Below are positions 14,294 to 25,737 of a stretch of 64,000 bases of DNA, one piece after another. Within the stretch, counting starts at the first letter, position 1. Each line of letters begins with the position of its first letter. The position numbers and the translations under genes were made by a program. Below the pieces are notes generated by a model that was given only the letters and a program-made list of their open reading frames with translations, was not told the origin of the DNA and did not search any database. The stretch comes from Castanea sativa (Eukaryota > Streptophyta > Magnoliopsida > Fagales > Fagaceae), in assembly GCF_040712315.1 (NCBI RefSeq), contig NC_134013.1, positions 13,613,001 through 13,677,000 of the forward strand, given 5' to 3'.

Positions 14294-14538
14294 GCCTTAT
14301 AAGCACAAGTTATAATAACATAGGTCACGTAATTGTAATTGTAATTGTAACTGTATAAGAATATTAAAATTTTCAATATTCTTATACAATCAAAAAATTT
14401 AATTATTAAAGCTTATACAATCACAAATATGAATATTCTTGTACAATAACTAATGTTAATATTAAAGCTTACAAAAAAATTGTATAACGACCCTTAAATA
14501 GGTCATGTTAATAGGAGCCTTATAAGCACAAGTTATAA
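14294..14538. repeat. 22-bp direct repeats flanking a hairpin
   Basis: The 22-mer starting GCCTTATAAGCACAAG occurs at 14294-14315 and again, identical, at 14517-14538. Between them at 14352-14388 lies a perfect inverted repeat with 14-base arms (TGTATAAGAATATT) and a 9-base loop. It may be a small non-autonomous element with terminal direct repeats, or a local duplication. Confidence 0.55.
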
Positions 14539-15119
14539 GAAAAATTAAATATTCAATTATAAACTATAATGCAAGTTTTTGTGTAATGAGAAGTTTTAAA
14601 GTTCTTCAATTCTATGTCACTCTTTCTCTAAAGCAAATATGTGAAAAAGGGAAAAAAAAAATTACATAGCTCTTATTTGTTGTTATAATGCTAAAATATC
14701 ATGTTGGCTCAGTTTTCTTTATATCGATCATTATAGATCTATTTTTTATTTTCTTTTAGTTGTTATTTTTATTTGTGTGTAATATCAGTTCTACTAATGT
14801 TTTCAGTATTATTAAGAGGAATTCTCTCATTAAGTCGTTAAAAATTGAATAAAACCTAATTTTCATACTATAACTACGATAGTTCAAGAAAACCTTCAAA
14901 TTAGCCAAAAATGTCTCTAAGAAAAAATGATTAGATTATCATTTGCGTAATTTTTTACTTCATTTTTTAAAACAGTAAAAAAATATTTAATACAAATAAT
15001 AAATACACTTTGTGGTACTCATTAACAAAAGTCTTACTCTAGTAAAAAAATGAAGTCAAACATAACACAAAAATTAAGAAAAATATATCTGAATATGTGC
15101 ACGCATGTCCATGAATCAC

Positions 15120-15924
15120 TGTTGTGGGGGCAGAAGGGTCAGAATATGTTTTTGGACCTTGAGCTTAATCCGAGAGTATTAACTTGTCCGAGGAGGGTTT
15201 AGTGGTAATAATTATATCAAACTTAAAAGCCCACAAGCAAACAATTGAGAAAGAAGTTGATGGAAATAGTCCGAGGAGGGGGATATCCTCGGCTCTATGA
15301 AATAAAGACTATGTTATGCGCCATGATGTTTATAAGGAAATTCTAGGAGGTCGGGTGGATGAAGATGTGTTCCACAAGGATACAGAGAGAAAGAGTGAAT
15401 GAGAAATATCTTAGAAAAAACTTCTGCCACCTCATTAAAGACTCTGCACCTACCTCTCTGGCCGCATTGATGAAGAAATGACCTCTGAACAGTAGCAATC
15501 AACCTTACAGCTATTGTTTGAAGACTTCAAGAGGATGGTGGATGGGACAAGTATAGATTGGCGATCTGAGCCATACGTGGAAGATGGAGGGAGAAGGAGA
15601 ATGATATAAAAGGAAAAGAAAGGCATTCGAGGGGGGGGGATCGAAGAAGAAAGAGAAAAACACTGTAAACAACAACCCTAAATTGTAATATATATTTAGA
15701 ACAAAGAAAAGCAATACAAATCATTCTCGGCATACATCCGAGGAGACTTTCTGTTACGTAAATATCTTGTTTCATGTGAATTGCGGATCTAGCTTATCAT
15801 TTATGTTATCCAATATTCATAGAACCTAGGTTTCAAGCCCACTCTCTATAAATTTCATTGTATTGGGCTTTTTGGGCCGGTTCCCTTCACACTGTTAGGT
15901 CCAGGTACAAATTGTGACCTTACA
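15120..15924. mobile_element. solo LTR, same family as 20341-21171
   Basis: About 805 bp, starting TGTTGTGGGG and ending CCTTACA. It aligns end to end with the solo LTR at 20341-21171: both have GTCCGAGGA-type motifs near the start, a CTTACAGCTA motif in the middle, AAAACACTGTA before an AT-rich stretch, and the same terminal CTA(or TTA)CA. There is no internal retroviral coding region beside it. Flanking duplicated bases are not clean. Neighbouring DNA matches copy 2 on both sides, so the insertion edges are visible by comparison. Confidence 0.7.
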
Positions 15925-17592
15925 ACTATCATAAGTAAACATTTTATTTCGAAAAACATGCACTATAGCTCATAGTTAAATATTTAATATTTCTTAACTT
16001 GTGGTAGTAAGTAGGTTATCTATTCAACTTACCAAACCAACAAATTCAACCCTGCCCAATACCTTAGGTTGAATTTTCAAGGGTTGACAGGTTTTGGTTA
16101 TGTACTTCTTTTTTAAAGATCATATTAGGTTGGATTTAGATTGGCAAATTTCCCAACTTGAGTAACTCGATCAAACCGCTTTTATTAATAGTTCTGAAAT
16201 ATATGAATTTTAATTTATTAATTTTTTGTATGTTGAATTTCAAGACTTATTTTAAAATTTTTAATTTGATTTATTTTAATATTTTGAGACTTAGTTTTGA
16301 TAAAGTTGGAATATTGGAATCAATATGTAAATTGCAGTCATTTATTGAATAATGGGCTTAAAAAATTATTAGGCATGAAAAAATAAACCCAACCCAACAC
16401 CTTATGTGAGACCCAACACTTATTCACAGAACACAAACTCATACAATCAAATCAATATAACATAGGTTTTAATGCTAATGATATGATAAGCATAAATTTC
16501 ATAATATGCAAATGATAATAATGTATATGTTATCTCTATATATATAAAATCAAAGCCTCTGAAACTCTTACAATTTTCCACATCAGCACAATATTTAAAT
16601 AAAATTATCATTTTATTTAAATAAAATTATTTTTGTTTAGTCCAAACTTAATAAGGAGTGAAACTCTAATTCTCTAACAAGTCCAATTTAAACTCAAACT
16701 CATCATTTTTTTTAACAAAATTAATTATGTTTAATCCAAATTTAACAATGAGTAAAACTCTATCTCTCTAACAAGTCCAACTTAAACTCAAACTCAAACA
16801 TTGATATTATTATTATTATTATTATTATTATGATCATCATCATCTCTTTACTTCACTAACGTGATATTTTATGATAGGGTGCAAACTTATAGCCATGGAT
16901 TATTCTTTTGAATGTAACCCAATTTTTTTCTTATATTTTTCTATTTTTTAGTCATATATATTTTGTTTTGTTTCAATAATTTTTAAGCCATGAATAATTT
17001 GATTCTTTAATATTTTTTGATCTTTCAGAAGTTTTAATATCTGAATTTTTAAGTTATTTTTTGTAGTATCTGAAATTGTTTGACAAATTATTTGTAAATC
17101 ATTGCACGTTCAAACAATGGTTTCTTTATCAAATTATAACACAAATTGAAGTCATAAAAGAGTAAATTATGTAATGGTGTAGTTTCTTAATCAATTTAAA
17201 ATTTTATAAAATTATTTTAGTTTACCTTACAAATAGATAGGTTCCTGTGCATAGCACTGGATAGCGACTAGTTTTGATAAAATCACAAGAATGGGAATAA
17301 TAAGCTTCTCCCCCGTCTCATGCCGTCTGTATAGTCCTATGTCAACCTTTTTCTCTTACATATCTTATAATTGGCTATTAAACTCCAAGAATATCATAAA
17401 GGGAAAAAAAGGGGTGATCCATGTTTCATAAAGCTATTGGAATAATACTTATCTTAGGTATGGAGCATATGCATTAATTTACCCTCTTCTAGTATAAAGA
17501 TCTCGCAACTATGTGGAGTTTATATATCTTGAAGGAGATGATATATATGTTGAATGCATAAGATACCTTCTTATTTTTCTACTTTTATAAAA

Positions 17593-17594
<2 letters not shown>

Positions 17595-17657
<63 letters not shown>
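17595..17657. repeat. (AT)n microsatellite
   Basis: About 63 bases of uninterrupted AT dinucleotide inside copy 1 of the tandem duplication. Copy 2 has a few A-rich bases at the matching position, so this tract grew after duplication or was lost from copy 2. Confidence 0.95.
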
Positions 17658-17662
<5 letters not shown>

Positions 17663-19257
17663 GAAAAGGTTGCAAAAAACATGACAACATTAAATGCTTC
17701 AAATGGTAAACCATTGAGGAATAATATTTTGTAATAATATTATTTTGGATAATTTCATTTCATTTAATAATGATTGTGTGATATCATTCTTTTTTTTTTT
17801 TTAAATCATATCATTCTTATTCAAATAAGAGTTTAGCTAACAAGTGTGTGACTCTTTTTTCTTTATGTTGATCATTACAGACCTATTTTTTTAATTTTCT
17901 TTTAGTTGTTATTTTTATTTGTGTGTAATGTTGTTCTACTTATGTTTTCTTATTATTGATAGGAATTCTCTTGTTAAGTTGCTATGAATAGAATAAATGA
18001 CAAAGTTTAGCTACAAAATTAGTTGTAACTTAAGGCTAGAACCTTACTCAATAGAATAAACATTACTACATATTTTGAAAATCTAATTGTTGATTTACAT
18101 GTTTTTTACGCTTTAAGTACACACATAAAATTTTGTGTCAATTGAATATTATTTACTATATGATCTATAAACTTATATTTTAGCATAATTTTAAACTACA
18201 AAATTTTGTGTAAAATTTCTCATATATAGTAATGCTTTATTTTATTAAGTAAGGTTGTAAACAAAAGCCACAACCAATTTTGTAACTAAACTTTATCCTT
18301 CAAAAAATAAAGTAAAAACAAAACACAAAATTTGATAAAAATACACATGGGTTTGTGCATGTGTCGCATGCCCATGAATCATTGTCATAAGTTTTTTTTT
18401 TTTTTAAGAAACAATCATTGTTATAAGTAAATCTTTGATTTCAAAAAACATGCACTCTTTTACTCAAAAAATAAAAAAACATGCACTCTAGCTCATAGTT
18501 AAATATTTATTATTTTTTAATTTGTATTATTAAGTATTAAGTAGGGTATGTTCTTCCAAAAAAAAAAAAGGATTAAGTATGGTATGCATTTGACCCATTA
18601 AGATCGGCCCAACCTAACCCAATGGCTCGGGTTGAATTTTCATGGGTTGATGGCCTTTGGTTATGTACTTTTGTTTAAAGCTCAAATTAGGTTGGTTTAG
18701 ATTGACAAATTTTCCAACTCGAGTAATCCGCTTAAGCCATTAGTAATAGTTTATTACTTGATCAGTTGAATGAGTCATTCTAGTAATAGTTTAGAAACAT
18801 ATGTATTTTAATTTATTAATTTGTTTTATGTTGTATTTTAAGATTTTTTTTTTGAGACCCAAACATGTACAAGAGAAAGGGAGTAGAGTTCTAACACAAA
18901 GACACATTACAAACTCCACTCAAAAGTTATGTTAACTTTTAAAGGAGGGTAGAGCAAGTTTACTATACATAACGTACTCAAAGACATGAATTTTAAGACT
19001 TACTTTAGATTTGTTAATTTAATTTATTGAATAGTGGACTTAAAAGATTTGTTAGGTGTGAAAAAATAAATCCAACTTAATATCATTCTTAGCATGAGGT
19101 TAAATGATCCAAGAAAAAACATAAGTTACGTCTATACTTATACCTCAAAGGGACAAGTCAAGTTACTATTAGAAATTCTCATAATCATTTATTTACCAAA
19201 GAACCACCATGTAGTTTTTAATACTAACGATACGATAAGCATAATCTTCAAAAGATA

Positions 19258-19460
19258 ATAGGTAAAAACATCATTTTGATCCTTACATTTTAGGGTCACA
19301 GTCACTTTGGTCCCTACATTTTGGTAACAATCAATTTGATTCCTGTTATTTTCAACTTAAAATCAATTTGGTCTCTACTCTTAACTCATTAATGGAAAAT
19401 GTTTATGTAGCTAACCAATTGCACAATTGGCACACTTCACGCTTATGTAGCTACTAAAAT
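19258..19460. repeat. dispersed repeat with CCCTACATTTTGG motifs
   Basis: Three imperfect short motifs of the type TTGATCCTTACATTTT, TTGGTCCCTACATTTTGG and TTGATTCCTGTTATTTT follow each other at about 35-40 bp spacing. This motif family marks the ends of common plant DNA-transposon relics. I cannot define both ends here. Confidence 0.4.
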
Positions 19461-20340
19461 AATAATATAATATTTTAATTAGTATTTTTAAAAGCCACGT
19501 TAGGATCTAAAAAAATTAGAAATAGAAAAAAAAATCCATATTAGAGAAATAAAACAAAAAAAATTGAAAATGAGAAGTTTCAAAAAATTTCCCAGTTTTT
19601 CTTGCAGTTTCTTAGTAGCCAAACACAGCGATCTCAAAATTCTTTAAGGAGTTTAACCCAGAATAATCCAAACCCATAATATGTTTGTTAAGGACTTTAA
19701 CCAAACGGTCCAAACCTAGACTAAATCCCTTAACCATAAAAAATCCCTTAACACCTTTCACAAAAACCAAGATTTAAAACTGGATGAAAGAACCACAAAA
19801 TATAAACCCGTACCCCTGCCACCATTGTTGAACCAATTTTTTTTTTCTTTTTCAGATCTGCAAATTTTTATATCTCACAAACTCAAAACACAAGAAAGAA
19901 AGATCTAGATTATAGTTACATAAATAAATAGTACCCAAAAAAGAAAAAAGAAAAAAAAAAAAGATCAATGCCGAGCTGCTCCGAGAATAGCATAAAGCGG
20001 AAAAATAAAAAGAAAGAAGCGGAATTAGTGATCCATGCTTCATGAAAGCTATAGGCGTAATTTTAATATATAAAAAAGAAGAAGCTATAGGAGTAATAAT
20101 TATCTTATGTATGGGACCTATGTATTTCCCCTCTGTATATTGATTCCACAATATGTGAAATTTATATATTATTTAGGGGAGGATGTATGTGACTAATGCA
20201 TAAGATGCCTTGTTCTTTTCATGTCTTCATAAAAAAGAAAGATAAAAGACATGACAATATTAAATGCTTCAAAATGGTAAAATATTGAGGAATTTAAAAA
20301 AAAAAATACTATTTAGGATAATTTTATTTCATTTAATAAT

Positions 20341-20911
20341 TGTATGGATAAAGGGCCCAAGAGTATATATTGGGCCGTGAGCTTTGTCCGAGGACGCCTA
20401 GTGGCCCAAGGACAAATAGACGATAGGAAAGACATAAGAATTAGAGCTCCACAAGCGAACTATGATTGCGAAGGTTTGAAAAGGTAGCTCAAGGAAGAAT
20501 GTCTTATCGGCTAAGTAAAACAGAGATCAGAAGGGTTGGTCTGTCCTTGAGGGCAACAGTTCGAAAGGTTCTACTGATAAGGATAAACATCAGGGAAATA
20601 TAGGACAAAGGGAAGCTAAGAAATATCTAAGAAAAAACTGCTATCACCGCATTGAATGCTCTGCAACTAACCCTCTGGCTACATTAATGTGGCGGTGATA
20701 CTGAACATTGGTCAACAGCCTTACAGCTACTCCCGAAAACTTTAGAAATGTGCTAATGGACAAGAATCAAAACCAACAACTTGACCTACACATGGACGGT
20801 GGAGATGAAATAAAAAGGGGTATATAATAGAGAAAGAAGATCCTTACAGGGGGATCAGAGATTTGAGAAAAAAAACACTGTAGCAATAAGAACTGAGCTT
20901 GTAAATTCAAA

Positions 20912-20954
<43 letters not shown>

Positions 20955-21171
20955 CACATACATATACTAGTCTTCTTGGACTGTACCGATGACAATTTTC
21001 TTTGAGCAAAACCAGTTTATTCTTGTTTTCTTATCATCTGGGCTTACTGTAATTACTATATAATTCATTAAAACCTAATTTTTTAGCATACTCTCTACAA
21101 TTTATTGTATTGGTCTCTTTAGACCTAGATCCTTTTTCTTTTGGGTTTAGGCACCAAACTGCGTCCCTACA
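20341..21171. mobile_element. solo LTR with 5-bp target duplication
   Basis: 831 bp, starting TGTATGGATA and ending GTCCCTACA. It is flanked by the perfect direct repeat ATAAT at 20336-20340 and 21172-21176. Removing the LTR and one ATAAT restores continuity with the matching part of the tandem copy near 17760-17790. It holds an internal (AT)n-(AC)n tract near 20915-20956. With no internal region or second LTR, it arose by recombination between the two LTRs of a former full element. Confidence 0.85.
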
Positions 21172-21425
21172 ATAATGATCATGTGATATTATTCTTATTT
21201 AAATAAGAGTCTAGTTAACATATGCATTAATTTCGGTTTGATTTCGCATATTCTTTGTTTATTTCACTAAGTGCCATTTTTTAAAGTCTTTGAGTATACT
21301 ATGGGTTTACACAATTTTCTATTGGGTATTCTTAATAGGTGTGGTACATAGTAATATTACGTGCAATATATGCATGCTAAGAAACTATTAATACTATTTT
21401 TTTTTCTGAGAGAGAATATTAATAC

Positions 21426-22092
21426 TGATAATGCGAAGAAAATCAGTAGGCTGGATGCTTCGGACTTGAAAGGATTACTTGCTCTTTCGATAGCCTGAAA
21501 AAGAAAGAAAAGCGATCAAAGGTGACCCGGGTTGCCGGCCAAGAACTCTCCGATGGCAAAGTCAGTTTTCTCTCTATATTTTCGGAGTTCCAACTTTTTA
21601 GGAAATGTAAAGCGTCCCTTCTTTTGGTCTGAAAGGGCGTTTATATACTGTCCTAAAGACAGTTATCAAACTTGTAACCTCCCCTGGATTTGAGGAGGTG
21701 TGAGGGTTCAGGAATCACTCCTTCAACTGTTTAGGAGTTACATTTTTCCTCACAAAACAGTCATTGGAAGTTATGTGTGTGATTCGGGGTTGTTATATTC
21801 ACTTTGGAAATTTTCTCAAGTGTCAAGGGCTTGTCCAGGGAACCTACGGTCAGGTGCATCTTGCTCCCAACATAAGGCCGTTCCTTTTTGGACGATCTTT
21901 CAGGACGAGGTTGATGGTTCACTTGGATGACATGGCATGGAGTTATAGAATCGTCCACGTAAAGCCCGATCTACGCACTTTACTGCATGGACGGGCTTAT
22001 TCAAGATGAGGTTCTTGCAACCTTTATCTACTTGGTTTTTCCACGGACGACCTCTATGGACGAAACTGGAATTGTATTTTTATACCCCATCA
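21426..22092 (-). repeat. 3' LTR of the Tat element (left copy)
   Basis: Direct repeat of 31056-31721, about 94% identical by eye, bounded by TGAT and ATCA. In element orientation it is the downstream LTR. It keeps the TATATAAACGCCC stretch seen on the minus strand in the other LTR. Confidence 0.92.
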
Positions 22093-22103
22093 GTTGCCCC
22101 CTT
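22093..22103 (-). other. polypurine tract of the Tat element
   Basis: On the minus strand AAGGGGGCAAC abuts the 3' LTR directly. This is where plus-strand DNA synthesis would be primed in a functional element. The tract is short, with two pyrimidines near its end. Confidence 0.7.
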
Positions 22104-22292
22104 GTCCATAGGTTGTCCAGGGAGTACATTAATTGGCGTCAACTTTTGGACGCATGTCATTACGTGAGCTGTTGTGGTTGCCACGTGTCTTGATTTGACT
22201 GATGACTGGTCATGTCAGCTGGTTTTTTGAGGGACGTGCCATTTGTCACATTTTGGTTGGTCGCGTCGCTTTGGGTACTAGGGTTCATTGCC

Positions 22293-22300
22293 TATAAATA
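22293..22300 (+). promoter_or_regulatory. TATA box of the antisense gene
   Basis: TATAAATA on the plus strand, about 170 bases upstream of the ATG at 22461, followed by a pyrimidine-rich leader. It lies outside the LTR and points opposite to gag-pol, so it would drive the antisense gene independently of the LTR promoter. Confidence 0.65.
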
Positions 22301-22460
22301 GTGGAATTCCTCCACTACCCTTCTCATTTTCTGAAATTTTCTTCTTTGACCCCCCTCGTCCTAGCGCCTCGTCTAGAAGTTTCTTGCGTCCATAGTCTCT
22401 TCGTCTAGATCCAGGTATTTTCTCCCTCCTCGTCCTCAGGTTTTTAGCTTTCTTTAAAAA

Positions 22461-24729
22461 ATGTCTGAGTTAACTCTTTCTTCGTCTAGCGATAGTGTTG
22501 CCAGAGCCATAGACGAGTATCATGACGTTATTAGTTTTAGTGGGTCTAGCGATAGTAGTAGTGATTGTAACAGCAGTAGAGAAGGAAACACTACGGACTA
22601 GTATAGGTCTGGCATCCATGGATTTCCCATAGAGGTACTTCAGGAAAGCCTTAGGGCGAGGGCTGAGTCCGGGTCTAGGGCTGGCACTAGTGCCCCTCGT
22701 CTTCTGCTCCAGATGAGGAAGAGGTAGTGTATAGTTGTGCTATCGGGGTTGATTCTAGGACGGACGAGAAAAAGTTAGATATTCTTAAGACCTGGTATCA
22801 AATTCCTGAGGACTTGAATCCCAGGGTGCCTATGCGTGGTGAGTGGTGTTGTCAACCCCGTTTTGGTGTTGGCATTTATGAAGCTTACCTTTTGGGGGGT
22901 TTGAGGTTGCCCCTCAATGCCTTTGCCAGGGAGTTGCTCTCTAGGTTAGGCTTAGGTATTTTCCAGTTCAAGCCCAATGCATGGAGGCTAATAGTCGCTA
23001 TGCAAGTTTTATGGAGGGAAGTGTTTGAGGGGGATCGTCCTCTTACTGTGGACGAGTTCCTCTACTGTTATAAGCCCTCCAAGATTAACCAATCCCTTGG
23101 CTTTTACCAGTTTACAGCCAGAGGGAGAGAGTATACGTTGATAAAATCCTTAGTCACCTCAGATAGGAAATGGAAGACGAAGTTCTTCTTCATCTCAGGC
23201 TTTTGGGCTGGACACCTTATTGAGGTTGACAGGGACTCATTTCCTCCCTACACAGGAGAGTTAGGAAACCTTCGTCCTGAAGGTACGTCTATGGTTAAAC
23301 CTTTATTTTTTGTTACTTTTGATTGTAGTCGTCTAACTACTTTCCTCTCCTTTTTTGTAGGTGCTAGACGGCCTCATTTGAGTATCTTTTACCTTGAACG
23401 AGTCCAGAAGGCTCGTCTTCATCCTGAAAGGGACTTCCATTCTTTAGTCACTTATCAGCGTCTTGCTACTTGGGGACTTGGTCCTGAGCCTTCCCCTCAA
23501 GCCACTGCCCACGAGCGTATAGTCCGGAGACGTAAGTTTTTTACTTTAAGTAATCCTTTGTCATTTCTAGAAGTGATTCTAACAAATTTCTTTGCAGGAA
23601 TGGCCACCATGAAGGAGAATAAAGGGAAGGAGGTCATGGACGAGGATGTAGGGCCTGAGGTTCTGCCTCAACCTCTTCCTACCCTTGGTGATTCTCCTTG
23701 TCCTGTTTCAGAGGAGTCTCAACCTCGTCCCTCCACTGGAGACAAAGGGAAGAGCTTGTCTCTTGGGGTGGACTTGGAGAACCTTCCAAGTAGACATAGG
23801 GAAAAAAAGGGCTAAGCATAGGTCGTCTAGAGCTAAAAGAGCGCCCGAACCAAAAACGATCAAACAGACCCCATCCTCGTCCCCCAGGATCACTTCGTCC
23901 AGATTATAGATGTTGATTCTGAGCCCAAGGATCCCTCGTCTACGAGAATCACGTCCAAGGTCACTGCTCCTGCCTCATCCCAACCTTCTCAACAAGTGCC
24001 TCAAAACCTTCTAGCCAATGAGAACTTGGCTTGGGAAAGGTTTGAGAAGGCCATGACGGACGAGGATGTGCTGGCATGCTATGACATGTCTTTAAAGGAT
24101 TTTGAGCACTTCGCAATTCATGACCTCTTTAAGGTATGCACTCTATATATATATCCCTCATCTTTCCAGTAATGCTTGTACATATCGTGATAATATTTTA
24201 ATGTGCGCAGGCAATGTCTAAGTTTATCGCCGCGTCCAGGCAGGCGACAGAATTAGACAAGACGAGGAACTTACTAGAGAAGACGGTCCAAAAAGCGAAG
24301 GACGAGTCTAAAAGGTGGGCTGAAGTAGTTGCCAAGGCTAAGGAGGATGCGAAGAAGCTGAAAAGCAATGCCGAGGAGTTAAGGACAGACGTCAAAGATA
24401 GGGACACTCGTCTTGAACTCCTTCAGAAAAAGAATGACGAGCTCAGCGCCCTTCTTGAAAAGGTTAAAGGAGAGACGGTTGCAGAGTTTAAGTCGTCCAA
24501 AGAATTCACCGATCAATTGGACACCAACTATGCAACTGGGTTCGAAGATTTCAAGATGGAAGCCATGGAGAAGTTCCCTAAAATTGACTTCAGCCTCATC
24601 AAACTTAACCTGGGTGGGGCTACTTCAAGTTCCCTCCTTCAGACAAACTCAGAAGACGTCAATGTTGAGGACGATGCCTCTACGAAGCCACCTCAGGACG
24701 ACCCTAATGCCGACGCCCCTCTTGCTTAA
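22461..24729 (+). pseudogene. antisense accessory gene of the Tat element (putative gypsy-type transposon protein)
   Basis: It runs opposite to gag-pol, between integrase and the 3' LTR. The exon structure is 22461-23282, 23361-23531, 23598-24133 and 24211-24729, with canonical GT-AG introns of 66-78 bases. The product has a serine-rich start and a conserved globular block (about 22727-23530, with motifs like GIYEAYLLGGLRLPL and NAWRLIVAMQVLW) of the kind annotated as putative gypsy-type transposon domain. A charged linker and a long coiled coil in exon 4 (24214-24500, rich in K, E and A heptads) follow, ending in an acidic tail. Role in the element is unknown. Damage: a TAG at 22599, a frameshift between 22602 and 22727, and another at the A-run near 23808. 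Splicing is inferred from frame and consensus only. Confidence 0.8.
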
Positions 24730-25737
24730 AGATGAGATTATTAACTTAGTGTTTATCTGTTTTTTTTTTATTTTAAATTTGGTCCATTGTTTTTAGGACC
24801 TTTATTAAAATGTATTTGAAAACAATTATCTCGTCCCTCGTACTTTGGACGAGCGCATTAACAATTGCCTTCAAAGTTTTACTTTGTAAGGGTTTTTGGA
24901 CGGTGGTCTACCCTTTTTTAAGCTTTAATGAATGCACATTTTTATCCTGTATTGGATTTTATTGCTTGGACGAGTTTATGCTCTGTCTTCATCATTAGAT
25001 GTTATTGGTTTTTAAGTAATGAGCATTCTAAGTGTTGTATGGTCGTCCATGCATTTTTCTTATGGACGACCCACATATGTATGGACGTCTTTGTTAGCCT
25101 TTTTTTTTTAGTATGACTCGTCTCAGAAATGGCAATGATTATCATGTCATTTTCCTCATCCTTGGGTTTGGCAATTGGCATTCGTCTTTCGTCCAGACGT
25201 TTGTAGTGTTTACTTCGTGCTAGAGCATCTGGGCGTCTTGGCCATATGCTCGTCCATGGACAAGCTTTAATGTACGCCATTTTTTTGTCCGTTGAGTTTC
25301 AGACAAGCATGTCTTAGCATGTTTCCCTTTGCTTTATTCTCATCTCGAGAAAAGCTTATGAACGTTACATCCTTGCGTCCAGAGATTTTCATTCACCTTA
25401 GGCTTTTGCCCCCCTTGTGGGTATTATTATGGAAGTCAAATTTATGCATTAAATACATTAGAAATCTAAACCATATTATTATATGAACATTGTCCACAAA
25501 TATGGCACAGGCTTATAAGCTAGCGCCTTATTGAAATACTTAAGAAAATACATAACCTCGTCTTTCACAAACTGGTCTGTTTATGGTGCAAAAGTTTAGG
25601 AACTAGTGCACTATTTATTCTTAATACACACCATAGTAATAATAAGAACACAACAGTAGATATAAGTAAACACATAGACCGTAGTTGTAACCGTCCATAG
25701 CTGCAACCTCGTCCTTGGAAAATTTCGTCCAAGCTCA
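24730..25737. other. spacer between antisense gene and integrase
   Basis: About 1 kb between the convergent ends of the antisense gene and pol. It probably holds the 3' untranslated regions of both. Open frames on either strand are short and show no domain. Confidence 0.5.

Larger units (their letters stand above)
14690..17840 (+). repeat. tandem duplication, copy 1
   Basis: Blocks of this segment recur in the same order in 17841-21250. They include the CTTTATAT-GATCATTA block near 14710 (matching 17860), the ATGCACT-TAGCTCATAGTTAAAT block near 15960 (matching 18480), the TGGTTATGTACTT block near 16095 (matching 18660), and the GACAAC(or T)ATTAAATGCTTC block near 17680 (matching 20245). The DNA is non-coding. 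Copy 1 carries the solo LTR at 15120-15924 and extra DNA at about 16400-17270 that copy 2 lacks or holds in another form. Confidence 0.6.
17841..21250 (+). repeat. tandem duplication, copy 2
   Basis: Second copy of the unit seen at 14690-17840, diverged by substitutions and indels. Its own insertions include a T-rich stretch near 18840-18960, a block of GGTCCCTACATTTTGG-type repeats at 19258-19460, and the solo LTR at 20341-21171. With these removed, the copy is close to 2.3 kb. Open frames inside are short and unlike proteins. Confidence 0.6.

Noticed and set aside
15120..21171. The two related LTRs as ends of one 6-kb element
   Set aside because: The DNA between them is the tandem duplication without retroviral coding sequence, and the right copy has its own ATAAT target duplication on both sides, so each is a separate solo LTR.
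21700..22193. Several open frames inside the left LTR
   Set aside because: The same frames recur in the right LTR (31391-31699) with changed lengths. They are LTR sequence, not genes.
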